Source: Sphingobium sp. HWE2-09
Lineage (GTDB): Bacteria > Pseudomonadota > Alphaproteobacteria > Sphingomonadales > Sphingomonadaceae
Length of the DNA stretch: 64,000 nt
Direction of reading: 5' to 3'
Assembly (NCBI RefSeq): GCF_035989265.1
Contig: NZ_JAYKZX010000003.1
Coordinates: 1,240,001-1,304,000 of the forward strand
The notes below the pieces were generated by a model. The model ran no database searches, was not told the origin of the DNA, and saw nothing but the letters and a program-made list of their open reading frames with translations. This document shows positions 38,236-48,309 of this stretch, in pieces (position 1 is the first letter of the stretch; every line of letters starts with the position of its first letter). The position numbers and the translations under genes were made by a program.

Positions 38236-40203
38236 TCAGTTGTTGAGCGCGGCCACAATCCGTGGCGCGATCTTGACGGCGGTCAGGCCGAAATGGTCGT
38301 AAAGATCCTCCGCCGGGGCCGACGCGCCGAAGCTGTCGATGCCAAAGCGCAGGCCCGCAATGCCGGTATGCCGTTCCCAGCCGAAGGTCGTGCCCGCCTC
38401 GATCGACGCGCGCAGCACATGATGGGGCAGCAGGTCGTCCTTGTAGCTTTGCGGCTGCGCATCGAAATGCGCCCAGCTGGGCATGGACACGACATCGGCG
38501 CCGATGCCCTGCTCTTCCAGCAGCCTGGCGGTGTCGACCGCGATTTCGACTTCGGAGCCGGTGGCGACGATCACCACCTTGCGCTCGGCGGTCGCGGCGA
38601 CCAGGCGATAGGCGCCCTTGGCCGACAGATTTTCGCTCTTTTCGGTGCGCAGCTGCGGCAGATTCTGGCGGGTGAGCGCCAGCACCGACGGGCCGGTCGC
38701 GTCCTTCAATGCCAGTTCCCAGCATTCCGCCGTCTCGACGATATCGGCCGGGCGATAGACGTCCAGGTTCGGGATCATGCGCATCGACATGACATGTTCG
38801 ATCGGCTGATGGGTCGGGCCGTCTTCGCCCAGGCCGATGCTGTCATGGGTCAGCACATGGATGACGCGCTGCTGCTGAAGCGCGGCGAGGCGGATGCCGC
38901 CGCGCATATAGTCGGAAAAGACCAGGAAGGTGCCGCCATAGGGGATCACGCCGCCATGCAGCGCCATGCCGTTCATCGCGCAGGCCATGCCGAATTCGCG
39001 GATGCCGTAATAGACGTAACGGCCCGCATAATCGTCCCTGGTCAGCGGGCCGGTCGACTTGGTCTTGGTATTGTTGGAGCCGGTGAGGTCGGCCGAACCG
39101 CCCAGGGTTTCGGGCAGCAGGTCGTTGATCGCGCCCAGCGCCAGTTCGCTCGCCTTGCGGGTCGCGACCTTTTGCGGGTTGGCGATCAGCGTGTCGATAT
39201 AGGCTTCAAGCGAGAAGTCGGCAGGCAGGTCGCCGGCCATGCGACGGGAAAATTCCGCGCCATCGGCGCTCTTTGCCAGGCGATCTTCCCAAGCGGTGCG
39301 AACATCCGCGCCCTTGGCCCCGATCGCGCGCCAGGCGGCGGCGATGTCTTCGGGGATGACGAAAGGTTCGGCGGTCCAGCCCAGAAATTCGCGCGAGGCG
39401 GCGACTTCGTCCGTGCCCAGCGCCGATCCATGCACGCCCGACGTGCCTGCCTTGTTGGGCGAACCATAGCCGATCTTGGTCGCGCAGGCGACGAGCGAGG
39501 GCCGCGGATCGGCGACCGCTTCGGCCAGTGCGCGGCGCACGTCCGCAACGTCGTGGCCATCGCACGACACCACATGCCAGCCGGTCGCGACATAGCGTGC
39601 GCGGACATCTTCGCTGCTCGACAGGTCGACCGCGCCGTCGATGGTAATCTTGTTATCATCCCACAGCACGATCAGGCGGCCCAGGTTCAGGTGACCGGCC
39701 AAGCCGATCGCCTCATGGTTGATGCCTTCCATCAGGCAGCCGTCGCCCGCGATCACCCAGGTGCGGTGATCGACCAGATCGTCACCATACTGCGCGTTCA
39801 GGTGCCGTTCGGCGATCGCCATGCCGACGGCAGTGGCGAGGCCGGACCCCAGCGGACCGGTGGTCGCTTCCACGCCCGCCAGCTCGAAATTCTCCGGGTG
39901 ACCGGCGCAGGGGCTGTGCAACTGGCGGAAATTGCGGATGTCCTCGATCGTGGGACGCGCATAGCCGGTCAGATGCAGCAGCGAGTAGATCAGCATCGAG
40001 CCATGGCCCGCCGACAGGACGAAACGGTCGCGGTCGGCCCATTTGGGCTGGGTCGGATCGAATTTCAGATAGTCGCCGAACAGGACGGTCGCTACGTCCG
40101 CCATGCCCATTGGCATGCCCGGATGGCCGCTATTGGCGGCCTGCACCGCGTCCATGGACAGCGCGCGAATGGCGTTGGCGAGCGACTTTTCGGAAACTGT
40201 CAT
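38236..40203 (-). CDS. tkt: Transketolase
   Basis: 655 residues. Thiamine-diphosphate enzyme of the pentose phosphate pathway. ANSGHPGMPMGMADV, VIAGDGCLMEGINHEAIGLAGHL (TPP-binding GDG...N) and IGLGEDGPTHQPIEH are present, and GREFG-like REFGMACAMNG. ATG 40203 gives the usual TVSEKSLANAIRALSMDAVQ start. ATGs at 40230 and 40293 extend the frame without homology. It heads the tkt-gap-pgk group and is divergent from the zapA group. Confidence 0.96.
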   Translation of the reverse strand: MTVSEKSLANAIRALSMDAVQAANSGHPGMPMGMADVATVLFGDYLKFDPTQPKWADRDRFVLSAGHGSMLIYSLLHLTGYARPTIEDIRNFRQLHSPCAGHPENFELAGVEATTGPLGSGLATAVGMAIAERHLNAQYGDDLVDHRTWVIAGDGCLMEGINHEAIGLAGHLNLGRLIVLWDDNKITIDGAVDLSSSEDVRARYVATGWHVVSCDGHDVADVRRALAEAVADPRPSLVACATKIGYGSPNKAGTSGVHGSALGTDEVAASREFLGWTAEPFVIPEDIAAAWRAIGAKGADVRTAWEDRLAKSADGAEFSRRMAGDLPADFSLEAYIDTLIANPQKVATRKASELALGAINDLLPETLGGSADLTGSNNTKTKSTGPLTRDDYAGRYVYYGIREFGMACAMNGMALHGGVIPYGGTFLVFSDYMRGGIRLAALQQQRVIHVLTHDSIGLGEDGPTHQPIEHVMSMRMIPNLDVYRPADIVETAECWELALKDATGPSVLALTRQNLPQLRTEKSENLSAKGAYRLVAATAERKVVIVATGSEVEIAVDTARLLEEQGIGADVVSMPSWAHFDAQPQSYKDDLLPHHVLRASIEAGTTFGWERHTGIAGLRFGIDSFGASAPAEDLYDHFGLTAVKIAPRIVAALNN

Positions 40204-40396
40204 CTGGGGCGGGCATCTTTCCTGAAACATGCATAAAGACAGCGCCCGCGCGCAGGCAGGCGAGTCGAGATCGCGCCCCCTTTGTCGTGTCAAGTCCCAT
40301 GCGTCAACCGCATGTCACCCGACGCGCCGCTTAAGTGGCGGATTTCCGCGCCAAAGACTGCTTTTGCACGATCGCGACTTCCGCTATGACGACAGC

Positions 40397-40579
40397 ATGG
40401 CAAGCGACCGCATGATGCAGGCGATCGGCACGTTGGAACGTGCTGTTAGCCGGCTTGAACAGGATGTGGCCGATATTCCGGCTACCCCCGTCCCCACGCT
40501 GGACCAGGGCGCGGCGCGCGCCGCGCTCCGATCGCTGGACGATCTGATCGACACGCTGAAAGGGCAGGCCCATGGCTGA
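40397..40579 (+). CDS. Small conserved-looking protein upstream of zapA
   Basis: 60 residues, MASDRMMQAIGTLERAVSRLEQDVAD followed by a helical C-terminus (ARAALRSLDDLIDTLKGQ): a short two-helix coiled-coil protein. It overlaps the zapA start by 8 bases, so the two are cotranslated. Similar short coiled-coil ORFs sit in front of zapA in sphingomonads as I recall; it may work with ZapA at the division ring, but that is inference. Confidence 0.7.
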   Translation: MASDRMMQAIGTLERAVSRLEQDVADIPATPVPTLDQGAARAALRSLDDLIDTLKGQAHG

Positions 40580-40907
40580 AACCACGCTGGTGATTGCGGG
40601 CCGCCATTATGCGATCCGGTGCCGTGACGGGGAGGAAGCGCATCTGGGCCACCTCGCCACGCTGATCGAGGACAAGGCGCGGGTGGCGCAGCAAAGCACG
40701 CCGGGGCTGACGGAAGTGCGCACCTTGCTGTTCGCCGCGCTTTTCCTGGCCGACGAATTGAACGACCTGAAGCGGGACAATGCAGGGCGGCAGGCGCAGC
40801 TGAAACTGGACGCCGACGACGAGCCGAGCGTCCAGGCGATCGAAGCATTGGCGGGCCGCATAGAAAAGCTGCGCGAACGACTTGCCGCCCGGACCGCGAA
40901 CGCCTAG
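40572..40907 (+). CDS. zapA: Cell division protein ZapA
   Basis: 111 residues. ZapA bundles FtsZ filaments at mid-cell. TLVIAGRHYAIRCRDGEEAHLGHLATLIEDKAR is the globular N-terminal domain, with the C-terminal coiled coil after. The placing zapA/6S RNA/fau is conserved in proteobacteria and supports the call. Confidence 0.92.
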   Translation: MAETTLVIAGRHYAIRCRDGEEAHLGHLATLIEDKARVAQQSTPGLTEVRTLLFAALFLADELNDLKRDNAGRQAQLKLDADDEPSVQAIEALAGRIEKLRERLAARTANA

Positions 40908-40916
40908 ATTAGCGGA

Positions 40917-41075
40917 GACGGGTTCTGCCTGGTACGAGCTTTAGCGAACATCCCTGAGGCGATAATCACATCCAAGGGGGCTGTCCCTGGGCGGGTTCCG
41001 GCCCGTTCTACATGGTCCCCACCTGACGTTGAGGCGTCAGAGGATATTCCAGCACACGGCCAAGGTGGTCCCGTC
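40917..41075 (+). ncRNA. ssrS: 6S RNA
   Basis: A 159-base transcript lies between zapA and fau, the conserved 6S location. The ends pair (GACGGG 40917-40922 with CCCGTC 41070-41075; CCTGG with CCAAGG just inside), giving the closing stem. TCCCTGAGGCGATAA (from 40951) matches the 5' strand of the central bubble of known 6S RNAs (CCCTGAGCCGATA in E. coli). The interior can form the long apical stem (GGGCTGTCCCTGGGCGGG...). 6S RNA binds housekeeping RNA polymerase holoenzyme and lowers transcription in stationary phase. Ends are approximate. Confidence 0.85.
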
Positions 41076-41146
41076 ACCCTTTTCATCATAGAGCAGCGTC
41101 CTCCCGCCTTGCGCGGAGCACGATCATGGATTTGGCAGGCTTCTGA

Positions 41147-41728
41147 ATGAACGGCGATCTGTCCGACAAGACCAGCCTGCGCGCCATCGCGCGGCAGCGG
41201 CGGCGCGATTTCGTCGCCACGCTCGATCCGCTCGCGCATCGGCTGGCGTTCAAGGCGGTGCCGTCCCCGCTGGCGCGCCGGATCGCGGCGGCGCAGGTCG
41301 TCGCCCTCTATATGGCGGTGGACGATGAAGCGCCTGCGCAGCGGATGGCGGCGCAGTTGCTGACCATGGGCAAGACCGTGGCGCTGCCGCGGGTACTCGA
41401 CCGGCTGGGCAGCATGGATTTCCTGGCCTGGCACCCGGAAGATAGCCTGATCCCCGGCCCGTTCCGCACCAGCCACCCCGAACCGGGCGATGGGCCGGTA
41501 ACGCCCGATGTCATCGTCGCCCCGCTGGTGGGGTTCGACCGGGCGATAAATCGCCTGGGCCAAGGCGGCGGCTATTATGACCGCGCCTTCGCCCGCTTTC
41601 CCGATGCACTGCGCGTGGGCATCGGCTGGTCGGCGCAGGAGATGGACGCCCTGCCCGCCGATCCGTGGGATCTGCCGCTGGACATCATCATGACCGAAGT
41701 CGAACTGATCGAAGGACCAGAGCTGTGA
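41147..41728 (+). CDS. fau: 5-formyltetrahydrofolate cyclo-ligase
   Basis: 193 residues. Converts 5-formyl-THF to 5,10-methenyl-THF with ATP. ARQRRRDF near the start, RLGQGGGYYDRAFA (folate/ATP site) and VGIGWSAQE are family motifs. The start ATG 41147 follows 6S RNA; processing of the long 6S precursor with this mRNA is typical of the locus (known from ygfA). The stop overlaps the next GTG (GTGA). Confidence 0.95.
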   Translation: MNGDLSDKTSLRAIARQRRRDFVATLDPLAHRLAFKAVPSPLARRIAAAQVVALYMAVDDEAPAQRMAAQLLTMGKTVALPRVLDRLGSMDFLAWHPEDSLIPGPFRTSHPEPGDGPVTPDVIVAPLVGFDRAINRLGQGGGYYDRAFARFPDALRVGIGWSAQEMDALPADPWDLPLDIIMTEVELIEGPEL

Positions 41729-41961
41729 ACATCGACCCGCGCCATTATCACCAGCCTAGTTGGCGCAAGCCGGTGGGCATGTTGGCGATCGTCGGGCTGA
41801 TCGCGTTGTGGGCGGTGATGGTGGGCAGCCTGTCGACCCTGATCGGCGCGCTGCCGATGTGGGCGCAGGCGCCCATCTATGTCGTGCTGGGGATCGTCTG
41901 GATCTGGGTGCTGCCGCTGCGCCGCCTGCTCGCCTGGATGGAAACCGGGCGCTGGCGCTGA
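41725..41961 (+). CDS. DUF2842 family membrane protein, GTG start
   Basis: 78 residues with two membrane helices (GMLAIVGLIALWAVMVGSL and APIYVVLGIVWIWVLPL), then RRLLAWMETGRWR. The SWRKP...GRW layout fits DUF2842, an alphaproteobacterial family of unknown function. The GTG at 41725 overlaps the fau TGA, so it is coupled. Confidence 0.82.
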   Translation: MNIDPRHYHQPSWRKPVGMLAIVGLIALWAVMVGSLSTLIGALPMWAQAPIYVVLGIVWIWVLPLRRLLAWMETGRWR

Positions 41962-41991
41962 AACCTGTTCCCACCGCTTCATCATGAGCGG

Positions 41992-42068
41992 TGGCGCGAG
42001 TGACGGGGCTCGAACCCGCGACCTCCGGCGTGACAGGCCGGCACTCTAACCAACTGAGCTACACCCGC
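41992..42068 (-). tRNA. tRNA-Asp (GTC), copy 3 in transcription order
   Basis: 77 bases, minus strand: GCGGGTGTAGCTCAGTTGGT start, anticodon stem-loop with GTC in CCTGTCACG, GGTTCGAGCCC T-loop, encoded CCA. The 3' end overlaps a hairpin (41971-41994) that could end the tRNA transcript. Confidence 0.97.
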
Positions 42069-42152
42069 GTAAGGCGCTGGCATCCTTGCCGACCCGGGAA
42101 GGACCGCCAGACGATACCGATCTGGGAGAAATCACCCTCCGGTCAGGGAGAG

Positions 42153-42229
42153 TGGCGCGAGTGACGGGGCTCGAACCCGCGACCTCCGGCGTGACAGGCC
42201 GGCACTCTAACCAACTGAGCTACACCCGC
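42153..42229 (-). tRNA. tRNA-Asp (GTC), copy 2
   Basis: Identical over its 77 bases to the neighbouring copies, with anticodon GTC and encoded CCA. Spacers on both sides are 83-84 bases and share their ends. Confidence 0.97.
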
Positions 42230-42312
42230 GCAGGGTGGCATCTTTTCGTGATCTTATCGATCACCAGACGATACGGTCTGGAACACCATTTCCACCCTCC
42301 GGTCAAGGAAAG

Positions 42313-42389
42313 TGGCGCGAGTGACGGGGCTCGAACCCGCGACCTCCGGCGTGACAGGCCGGCACTCTAACCAACTGAGCTACACCCGC
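42313..42389 (-). tRNA. tRNA-Asp (GTC), copy 1
   Basis: First of three identical tRNA-Asp genes on the minus strand (anticodon GTC, encoded CCA). It lies 42 bases after the stop of the AI-2E transporter gene on the same strand. Confidence 0.97.
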
Positions 42390-42431
42390 GTTTGGTGTGG
42401 AAGCGCCGTCTATGAGCGTCCTGCGATGCTG

Positions 42432-43586
42432 TCAACCGTCCGCAACGGGACTTTCCGCTTTCTCGTCATTTTCTTTGCGCGGGGCGACCGTCAGCGTCCC
42501 CTGCTCGAACAGGAAGCCCGCAATATCCGGGGTTCCCGCCGCCTGCACCACGGTCTGGATGATGATCAGCAGCGGCACGCCCAGCAGAGCGCCCGGCGTG
42601 CCCCAGACCCAGCCCCAGAAGGCGAGCGAGACGAGAATCAGCAGCGGGTTCATCGTCAACCGCCGCCCCAGCAGCATCGGCGTAATGACGTTCGCCTCCA
42701 CCAGATGGAAGCCCACCTGCACGGCCGCGGGCAGCAAGGCGACATAGACGTCATCGAACACCATCAACCCGCCCAGCCCCAGCAGTACGGCGGCCAGCAT
42801 CGGCCCGAAATAGGGGATGAAGTTGAGCAGCGCAACGATGCCGCCCCACATCCAGGGAGAGGGCATGCCGATCAGCCACAAAGCGATCGCGATCGCCAGA
42901 CCCAGGCACAGGTTGATGGTGGCGATGGTGATGACATAGGCCGATGTCGCATCGACCATATTCTGGATCACCCGCGCCACCGCCATCGCGCCGTCGAAAC
43001 TGCCGCGACTGTTGATCGTACGCCGCCGCAGCCGGGTCCAGCCCGCCAGGAAGAAATAGATGATGAGCAAGGAGAACACCATCTGGATGATCGCCGATGG
43101 GGCGGAGGTCGCGGCGAACTGAAGCAGCGAGCGTGGCGCATCCACCGCCGCCGTCTGCGCCGCCGCAACCGGGCCGGTCGCCAGCATCCGCACGGTTTCG
43201 TCCACGAACCGCTGAAGATTGGCGTAGAAGTCGATCAGCGGGGCGAGGTTCGCCTGAATTTGCGGCAGGCGTTGCGGCAGGATGCGGAACCAGTCGGTCG
43301 CGGGCACGATGATCAGCACCAGGGCGGTGTTGGCGACCACCAGGAAGCCGATCATAGCCACCAGCGCCGCAAAGGCCGACGGCAGCCCGCGCCGCTCCAT
43401 CCATTCCAGCAGCGGCACCAGCGCGATGGCGATCACCAGCGCGGCCGTGAGCGGCAGGAAGAATTCCGCCCCCGCGCGCAAGGCAAAGGGCAGCGCCAGG
43501 ATCAGCCCGATGCCCGATGTCAGCGCGATCGACGCGAGCAGCCGGTCGCGCCGCCGGTTGACTTCCTTCTGTTCCGTCGTCGTCAC
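42432..43586 (-). CDS. AI-2E family transporter (PerM/TqsA-like)
   Basis: 384 residues, about eight membrane helices. The large periplasmic or cytoplasmic loop in the middle, then WMWGGIVALLNFIPYFGPMLAAVLLGL and VEANVITPMLLGRRLTMNPLLILVSLAFWGWVWGTPGALLGVPLL, are the family signature. Members have been linked to AI-2 export and Na+/H+ exchange; the substrate here is unknown. It precedes the tRNA-Asp array on the same strand. Confidence 0.92.
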   Translation of the reverse strand: MTTTEQKEVNRRRDRLLASIALTSGIGLILALPFALRAGAEFFLPLTAALVIAIALVPLLEWMERRGLPSAFAALVAMIGFLVVANTALVLIIVPATDWFRILPQRLPQIQANLAPLIDFYANLQRFVDETVRMLATGPVAAAQTAAVDAPRSLLQFAATSAPSAIIQMVFSLLIIYFFLAGWTRLRRRTINSRGSFDGAMAVARVIQNMVDATSAYVITIATINLCLGLAIAIALWLIGMPSPWMWGGIVALLNFIPYFGPMLAAVLLGLGGLMVFDDVYVALLPAAVQVGFHLVEANVITPMLLGRRLTMNPLLILVSLAFWGWVWGTPGALLGVPLLIIIQTVVQAAGTPDIAGFLFEQGTLTVAPRKENDEKAESPVADG

Positions 43587-43748
43587 GCCTGATCGATTCC
43601 CTGTTCGTTCCCACCGATGTGCGCGCCCTGTGGCGCAGCGTCAATTTACAAAGGGCGTCACCACCCTAGGGGCAAGGAAAAGACGCGCTTAACCAAATAT
43701 TTGCGCACGACCGCTAAGGCGAATGCGGGGATGAATAGAACGGGGACG

Positions 43749-44225
43749 ATGATGACGCGGATGCTTGCGCCCGGGCTGGCCTGGGCAGCGATGCTGATGG
43801 CAACGCAACCGGTCGCGGCGCAACCGGCGCTACGGCTGGGCACGCAGATGTTTGTCGAGCGGATATCGACCGACCTCAATGGCCGCCCACGCCGGACATT
43901 GGCGAGCGCCGACCGGGTCGAGCGGGGCGACAGGTTGGTCGTGATCGTGAATTGGCGCAATGAGGGTAGCCAGCCCGTCCGCGACTTCGCCATCACGCGC
44001 GCGGTGCCGCGCGGCACCCGGCCGGACCTGGACGATCCGGCCATGCAGGTGTCGGTAGATGGCGGGAACCACTGGGGGCGGCTGGAGCAATTATGGCTGC
44101 CGACGCCGCTGGGCGGCGAACGGCGGGCGGTGGCGGAAGACGTCACGCACATACGCTGGCGCCTGTCCGATGCGGTGCAGCCGGGCCGCACGGGGCGCCT
44201 GAGCTATCGGGCGGTGATGCGCTGA
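43749..44225 (+). CDS. Exported protein with DUF11-like beta domain
   Basis: 158 residues. A signal peptide (MMTRMLAPGLAWAAMLMATQPVAAQ) is followed by one Ig-like domain: VERGDRLVVIVNWRNEGSQPVRDFAITRAVPRGTRP resembles DUF11/conserved-repeat domains of surface proteins. SVDGGNHWG and a final strand complete it. GGGGA lies just before the paired ATGs at 43749/43752. It stands alone. Function unknown; the fold suggests a periplasmic or surface role. Confidence 0.7.
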   Translation: MMTRMLAPGLAWAAMLMATQPVAAQPALRLGTQMFVERISTDLNGRPRRTLASADRVERGDRLVVIVNWRNEGSQPVRDFAITRAVPRGTRPDLDDPAMQVSVDGGNHWGRLEQLWLPTPLGGERRAVAEDVTHIRWRLSDAVQPGRTGRLSYRAVMR

Positions 44226-44252
44226 GGAAGCCGTGAGTCAGATCAACCATTT

Positions 44253-44324
44253 CCGTTCGTTTCAAGCGCAGTCGAGAAACCGGCGCTGTGCCAGATGCTT
44301 CTCGACTACGCTCGAAGCGAACGG
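44253..44324. repeat. Palindromic repeat (CCGTTCG...GTCGAG type)
   Basis: Arms 44253-44278 (CCGTTCGTTTCAAGCGCAGTCG...) and 44299-44324 (...CGACTACGCTCGAAGCGAACGG) are imperfect inverted repeats. Same family as 33343-33414. It lies after the DUF11-like gene and before the end of the E2 gene. Confidence 0.75.
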
Positions 44325-44378
44325 GTTAGGGTAGCTGAAGGCGACGGGTGACGACCACGCCACCCGCCCCCACATCAT

Positions 44379-45668
44379 TCAATCCACGAACAGGAAGGCG
44401 GGCGCCTCCAGCAGCTTGCGCACCACCTGCACGAAGCTGGCCGCGTCCCAGCCATCGACCACGCGATGGTCGCAACTGATCGACAGGTTCATGAGCTTCG
44501 CCGCGACGATCTCCTTGCCCTTAAAGACGGGACGCTCGATCACGCGGTTGGGACCGATAATCGCGACTTCCGGTCGGTTGATGACCGGCGTGGTGGCGAT
44601 GCCGCCCAGCGGCCCCAGCGACGTCAATGTCAGGGTGGAGCCGGACAGTTCCTCAGACTTCGCCTTGCCGCTGCGCGCGGCGTCGGCCAGGCGGCGGATT
44701 TCGGTCGCCAACTGCCAAACATTGCGATCCTGCGCGTCGCGGATCACCGGCACCATCAGGCCCGCATCGGTCTGCGTCGCCAGCCCCAGATGCACCGCCC
44801 CATGGCGCGTCACCACCCCCGCTTCGTCATCGTAGCGCGCGTTGAGCATAGGGAAGTCCGGCAGCGCCTTGCACAGCGCCACGATCAGCAGCGGCAACAT
44901 GGTCAGCTTCGGCCGGTCGCCGCGATTGGCGTTGAGCTGCTCGCGCAACTCTTCCAGTGCGGTCACGTCGATTTCCTCGACATAGGTGAAGTGCGGGATG
45001 TTGCGTTTGGACGCGGCCATATTCTCGGCGATCCGGCGGCGCATGCCGATGACCTTGACCTGCTCGTCCGCGCGCTTCGCCGAACGCCCGGCGGGACGAT
45101 AGCCCTGCCCTTCGCCGTAGAGCAGATAGGCGTCGAGATCGGCATGGCGGATATGGTCGCCCGACGGTTTTACCTGGGCGAGATCGACGCCAAGGTCTTT
45201 GGCGCGCGCGCGCACGGCGGGGGATGCGAGGATAGGGCGCTCCGCAACGCCGTGCTCCTGCGAAGGCAGGAGCCCAAGGTCGACAGGCCCGGCTTCCGAA
45301 CCCTGGGCTCCTGCTTTCGCAGGAGCACTGGGCTCTGGAATGTGCGCCGCTTTCTCGATCACCGCCTCTCCCGGCGTTTCCGCTTCGATCGTCTCCACCG
45401 ATGGCGGCGGCGCTGTAACCGCCTCGCCCACCACCTCGATCTCCACCAGCATCGCGCCGATGGAAACCTGGTCGCCCGGTTCGCCCGCCAGCCGCACCAC
45501 GGTGCCCGCGACGGGGCTTTCCATCTCGACCGTCGCCTTGTCGGTCATCATGTCGGCGATCGGCTGGTCTTCCTCGACCCGATCGCCGACCTTGACGTGC
45601 CAGCCGACGATTTCCGCCTGGGCAATGCCTTCGCCGATATCCGGCAGCTTGAATGTGAACAGCGCCAT
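44379..45668 (-). CDS. bkdB: Branched-chain 2-oxoacid dehydrogenase E2 (dihydrolipoyl acyltransferase)
   Basis: 429 residues. One lipoyl domain (lipoyl Lys44 in MTDKATVE), a linker, a peripheral-subunit-binding domain (ASPAVRARAKDLGVDLAQVKPSG, from about 149) and a catalytic domain ending SCDHRVVDGWDAA with the active His. It transfers acyl groups from lipoate to CoA in breakdown of leucine, isoleucine and valine. Residues 114-139 (APAKAGAQ...SQEHG) are encoded by a palindromic repeat at 45252-45328 that lies in frame in the linker. It follows E1alpha and E1beta in one operon. Confidence 0.93.
   Translation of the reverse strand: MALFTFKLPDIGEGIAQAEIVGWHVKVGDRVEEDQPIADMMTDKATVEMESPVAGTVVRLAGEPGDQVSIGAMLVEIEVVGEAVTAPPPSVETIEAETPGEAVIEKAAHIPEPSAPAKAGAQGSEAGPVDLGLLPSQEHGVAERPILASPAVRARAKDLGVDLAQVKPSGDHIRHADLDAYLLYGEGQGYRPAGRSAKRADEQVKVIGMRRRIAENMAASKRNIPHFTYVEEIDVTALEELREQLNANRGDRPKLTMLPLLIVALCKALPDFPMLNARYDDEAGVVTRHGAVHLGLATQTDAGLMVPVIRDAQDRNVWQLATEIRRLADAARSGKAKSEELSGSTLTLTSLGPLGGIATTPVINRPEVAIIGPNRVIERPVFKGKEIVAAKLMNLSISCDHRVVDGWDAASFVQVVRKLLEAPAFLFVD
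45252..45328. repeat. Palindromic repeat inside the E2 coding sequence
   Basis: Arms 45252-45276 and 45304-45328 are inverted repeats, 24 of 25 positions matching, of the same GCGAAGGC-type family found between genes here. It lies in frame within the linker of bkdB and encodes about 26 residues. Confidence 0.9.
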
Positions 45669-45674
45669 GACTGG

Positions 45675-46697
45675 TCAGTCCTTCATGATCTTGTTGATGG
45701 CTTCGCGGATACGCACCGGCCCCGGAAAATAGGCCCATTCCAGGCTGTGCGGATAGGGCGTGTCGAACCCGGTGACACGCTCGATCGGCGCTTCGAGATG
45801 GTAGAAGCAACGCTCCTGCACCTGCGCCAGCAATTCCGCGCCGAACCCGCTGGTGCGGGTCGCTTCATGGACGATCAGGCAGCGGCCGGTTTTCTTCACC
45901 GACGCTTCGATCGTGTCGATGTCGAGCGGGACGAGGCTGCGCAGATCGACGATTTCCGCATCGATGCCCAGCGTCTTGACGGTATCTTCGACCACATGGA
46001 CCATCGTGCCGTAGCATAATATGGTCAGCGCCTCCCCCGCCCGCGCGATCCGCGCCTTGCCCAATGCGATCCGATAATAGCCTGTGGGCACCTGCGCGTC
46101 GGCATGGCCTGCCCAGCTTTTCGCCGGCGTATCATAATGGCCGTCGAACGGGCCGTTATAGATGCGCTTGGGTTCGAAGAAGAGGGTCGGGTCATTATCC
46201 TCGATCGCGGCGATCAGCAGCCCCTTGGCGTCATAGGGGGTGGACGGAATGACCGTCTTGATCCCCGAACAATGGGTGAAGATGCCTTCGGGCGACTGGC
46301 TGTGCGTCTGGCCGCCGAAGATGCCGCCGCCAAAGGGCGATCGCACCGTCATCGGCGCGATGAACTCCCCCGCCGACCGGTAACGCAAGCGCGCCGCTTC
46401 CGACACCAACTGGTCGAGCGCGGGATAGATATAGTCGGCGAACTGGATTTCAGGCACCGGGCGCAGGCCATAGGCGCCCATGCCCACCGCCACGCCGATG
46501 ATCCCGCATTCGGTGATCGGCGTGTCGAACACGCGGTTCTTGCCATATTTCTGCTGCAAGCCTGCGGTCGCGCGGAACACGCCGCCGAAAAAGCCGACAT
46601 CCTCGCCCATCACGACCACGGACGGGTCGCGTTCCATCATCACGTCCATGGCGCTGTTGATCGCCTGGATCATGTTCATATGTTGAATATCAGTCAT
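45675..46697 (-). CDS. bkdA2: Branched-chain 2-oxoacid dehydrogenase E1 component, beta subunit
   Basis: 340 residues. GEDVGFFGGVFRATAGLQQKYG, DTPITECGIIGVAVGMGAYG and RSPFGGGIFGGQTHSQSPEG follow the transketolase-like beta subunit, with the conserved His loop (GQTHSQS). With E1alpha it decarboxylates branched-chain 2-oxoacids using thiamine diphosphate. It ends 6 bases before E2. About 195 bases holding two repeats separate it from E1alpha. Confidence 0.95.
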   Translation of the reverse strand: MTDIQHMNMIQAINSAMDVMMERDPSVVVMGEDVGFFGGVFRATAGLQQKYGKNRVFDTPITECGIIGVAVGMGAYGLRPVPEIQFADYIYPALDQLVSEAARLRYRSAGEFIAPMTVRSPFGGGIFGGQTHSQSPEGIFTHCSGIKTVIPSTPYDAKGLLIAAIEDNDPTLFFEPKRIYNGPFDGHYDTPAKSWAGHADAQVPTGYYRIALGKARIARAGEALTILCYGTMVHVVEDTVKTLGIDAEIVDLRSLVPLDIDTIEASVKKTGRCLIVHEATRTSGFGAELLAQVQERCFYHLEAPIERVTGFDTPYPHSLEWAYFPGPVRIREAINKIMKD

Positions 46698-46705
46698 GGC
46701 GCGAT

Positions 46706-46880
46706 CCTTTCCTCGCCCCGGTGGGGAGAGGGTTGCGCAGACTTGGCAGCTGGCTGCCTAGTCGAAGCTGGGAGAGGGGGAATGACAGTTGAATAACGAG
46801 CCGACTCAGCCCCCTCTCCAACCTTCGCCAGACGGCAAGCCGTCAGGCTGCGGTATCCTCTCCCCAGCGGGGAGAGGAGA
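46706..46880. repeat. Pair of CTCTCCCC/GGGGAGAG palindromic elements between the E1 genes
   Basis: Two related units, about 46706-46783 and 46810-46880. Each begins and ends with CCCTCTCC / GGGGAGAGG-type arms and holds an inner inverted repeat (GGCAGCTGGCTGCC in one, GACGGCAAGCCGTC in the other). They are placed head to head between E1alpha and E1beta, so the operon mRNA can form large hairpins there. Confidence 0.75.
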
Positions 46881-46893
46881 TTGTCATACCCCA

Positions 46894-48234
<1,341 letters not shown>

Positions 48235-48309
48235 CTATATTTCAACGCACCGGAAAGGCAAGCCCTCCTTACCCATTTATTGTTTTCAACTGTCCAACTC
48301 GCTGTCTCT

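Noticed and set aside
38293..40236. 647-residue open frame on the plus strand
   Set aside because: Antisense to tkt, without motifs or ribosome binding site.
41992..42389. Regularly spaced repeats that look like a small CRISPR array
   Set aside because: The repeats are 77-base tRNA-Asp genes with intact cloverleaf and CCA; the spacers resemble each other.
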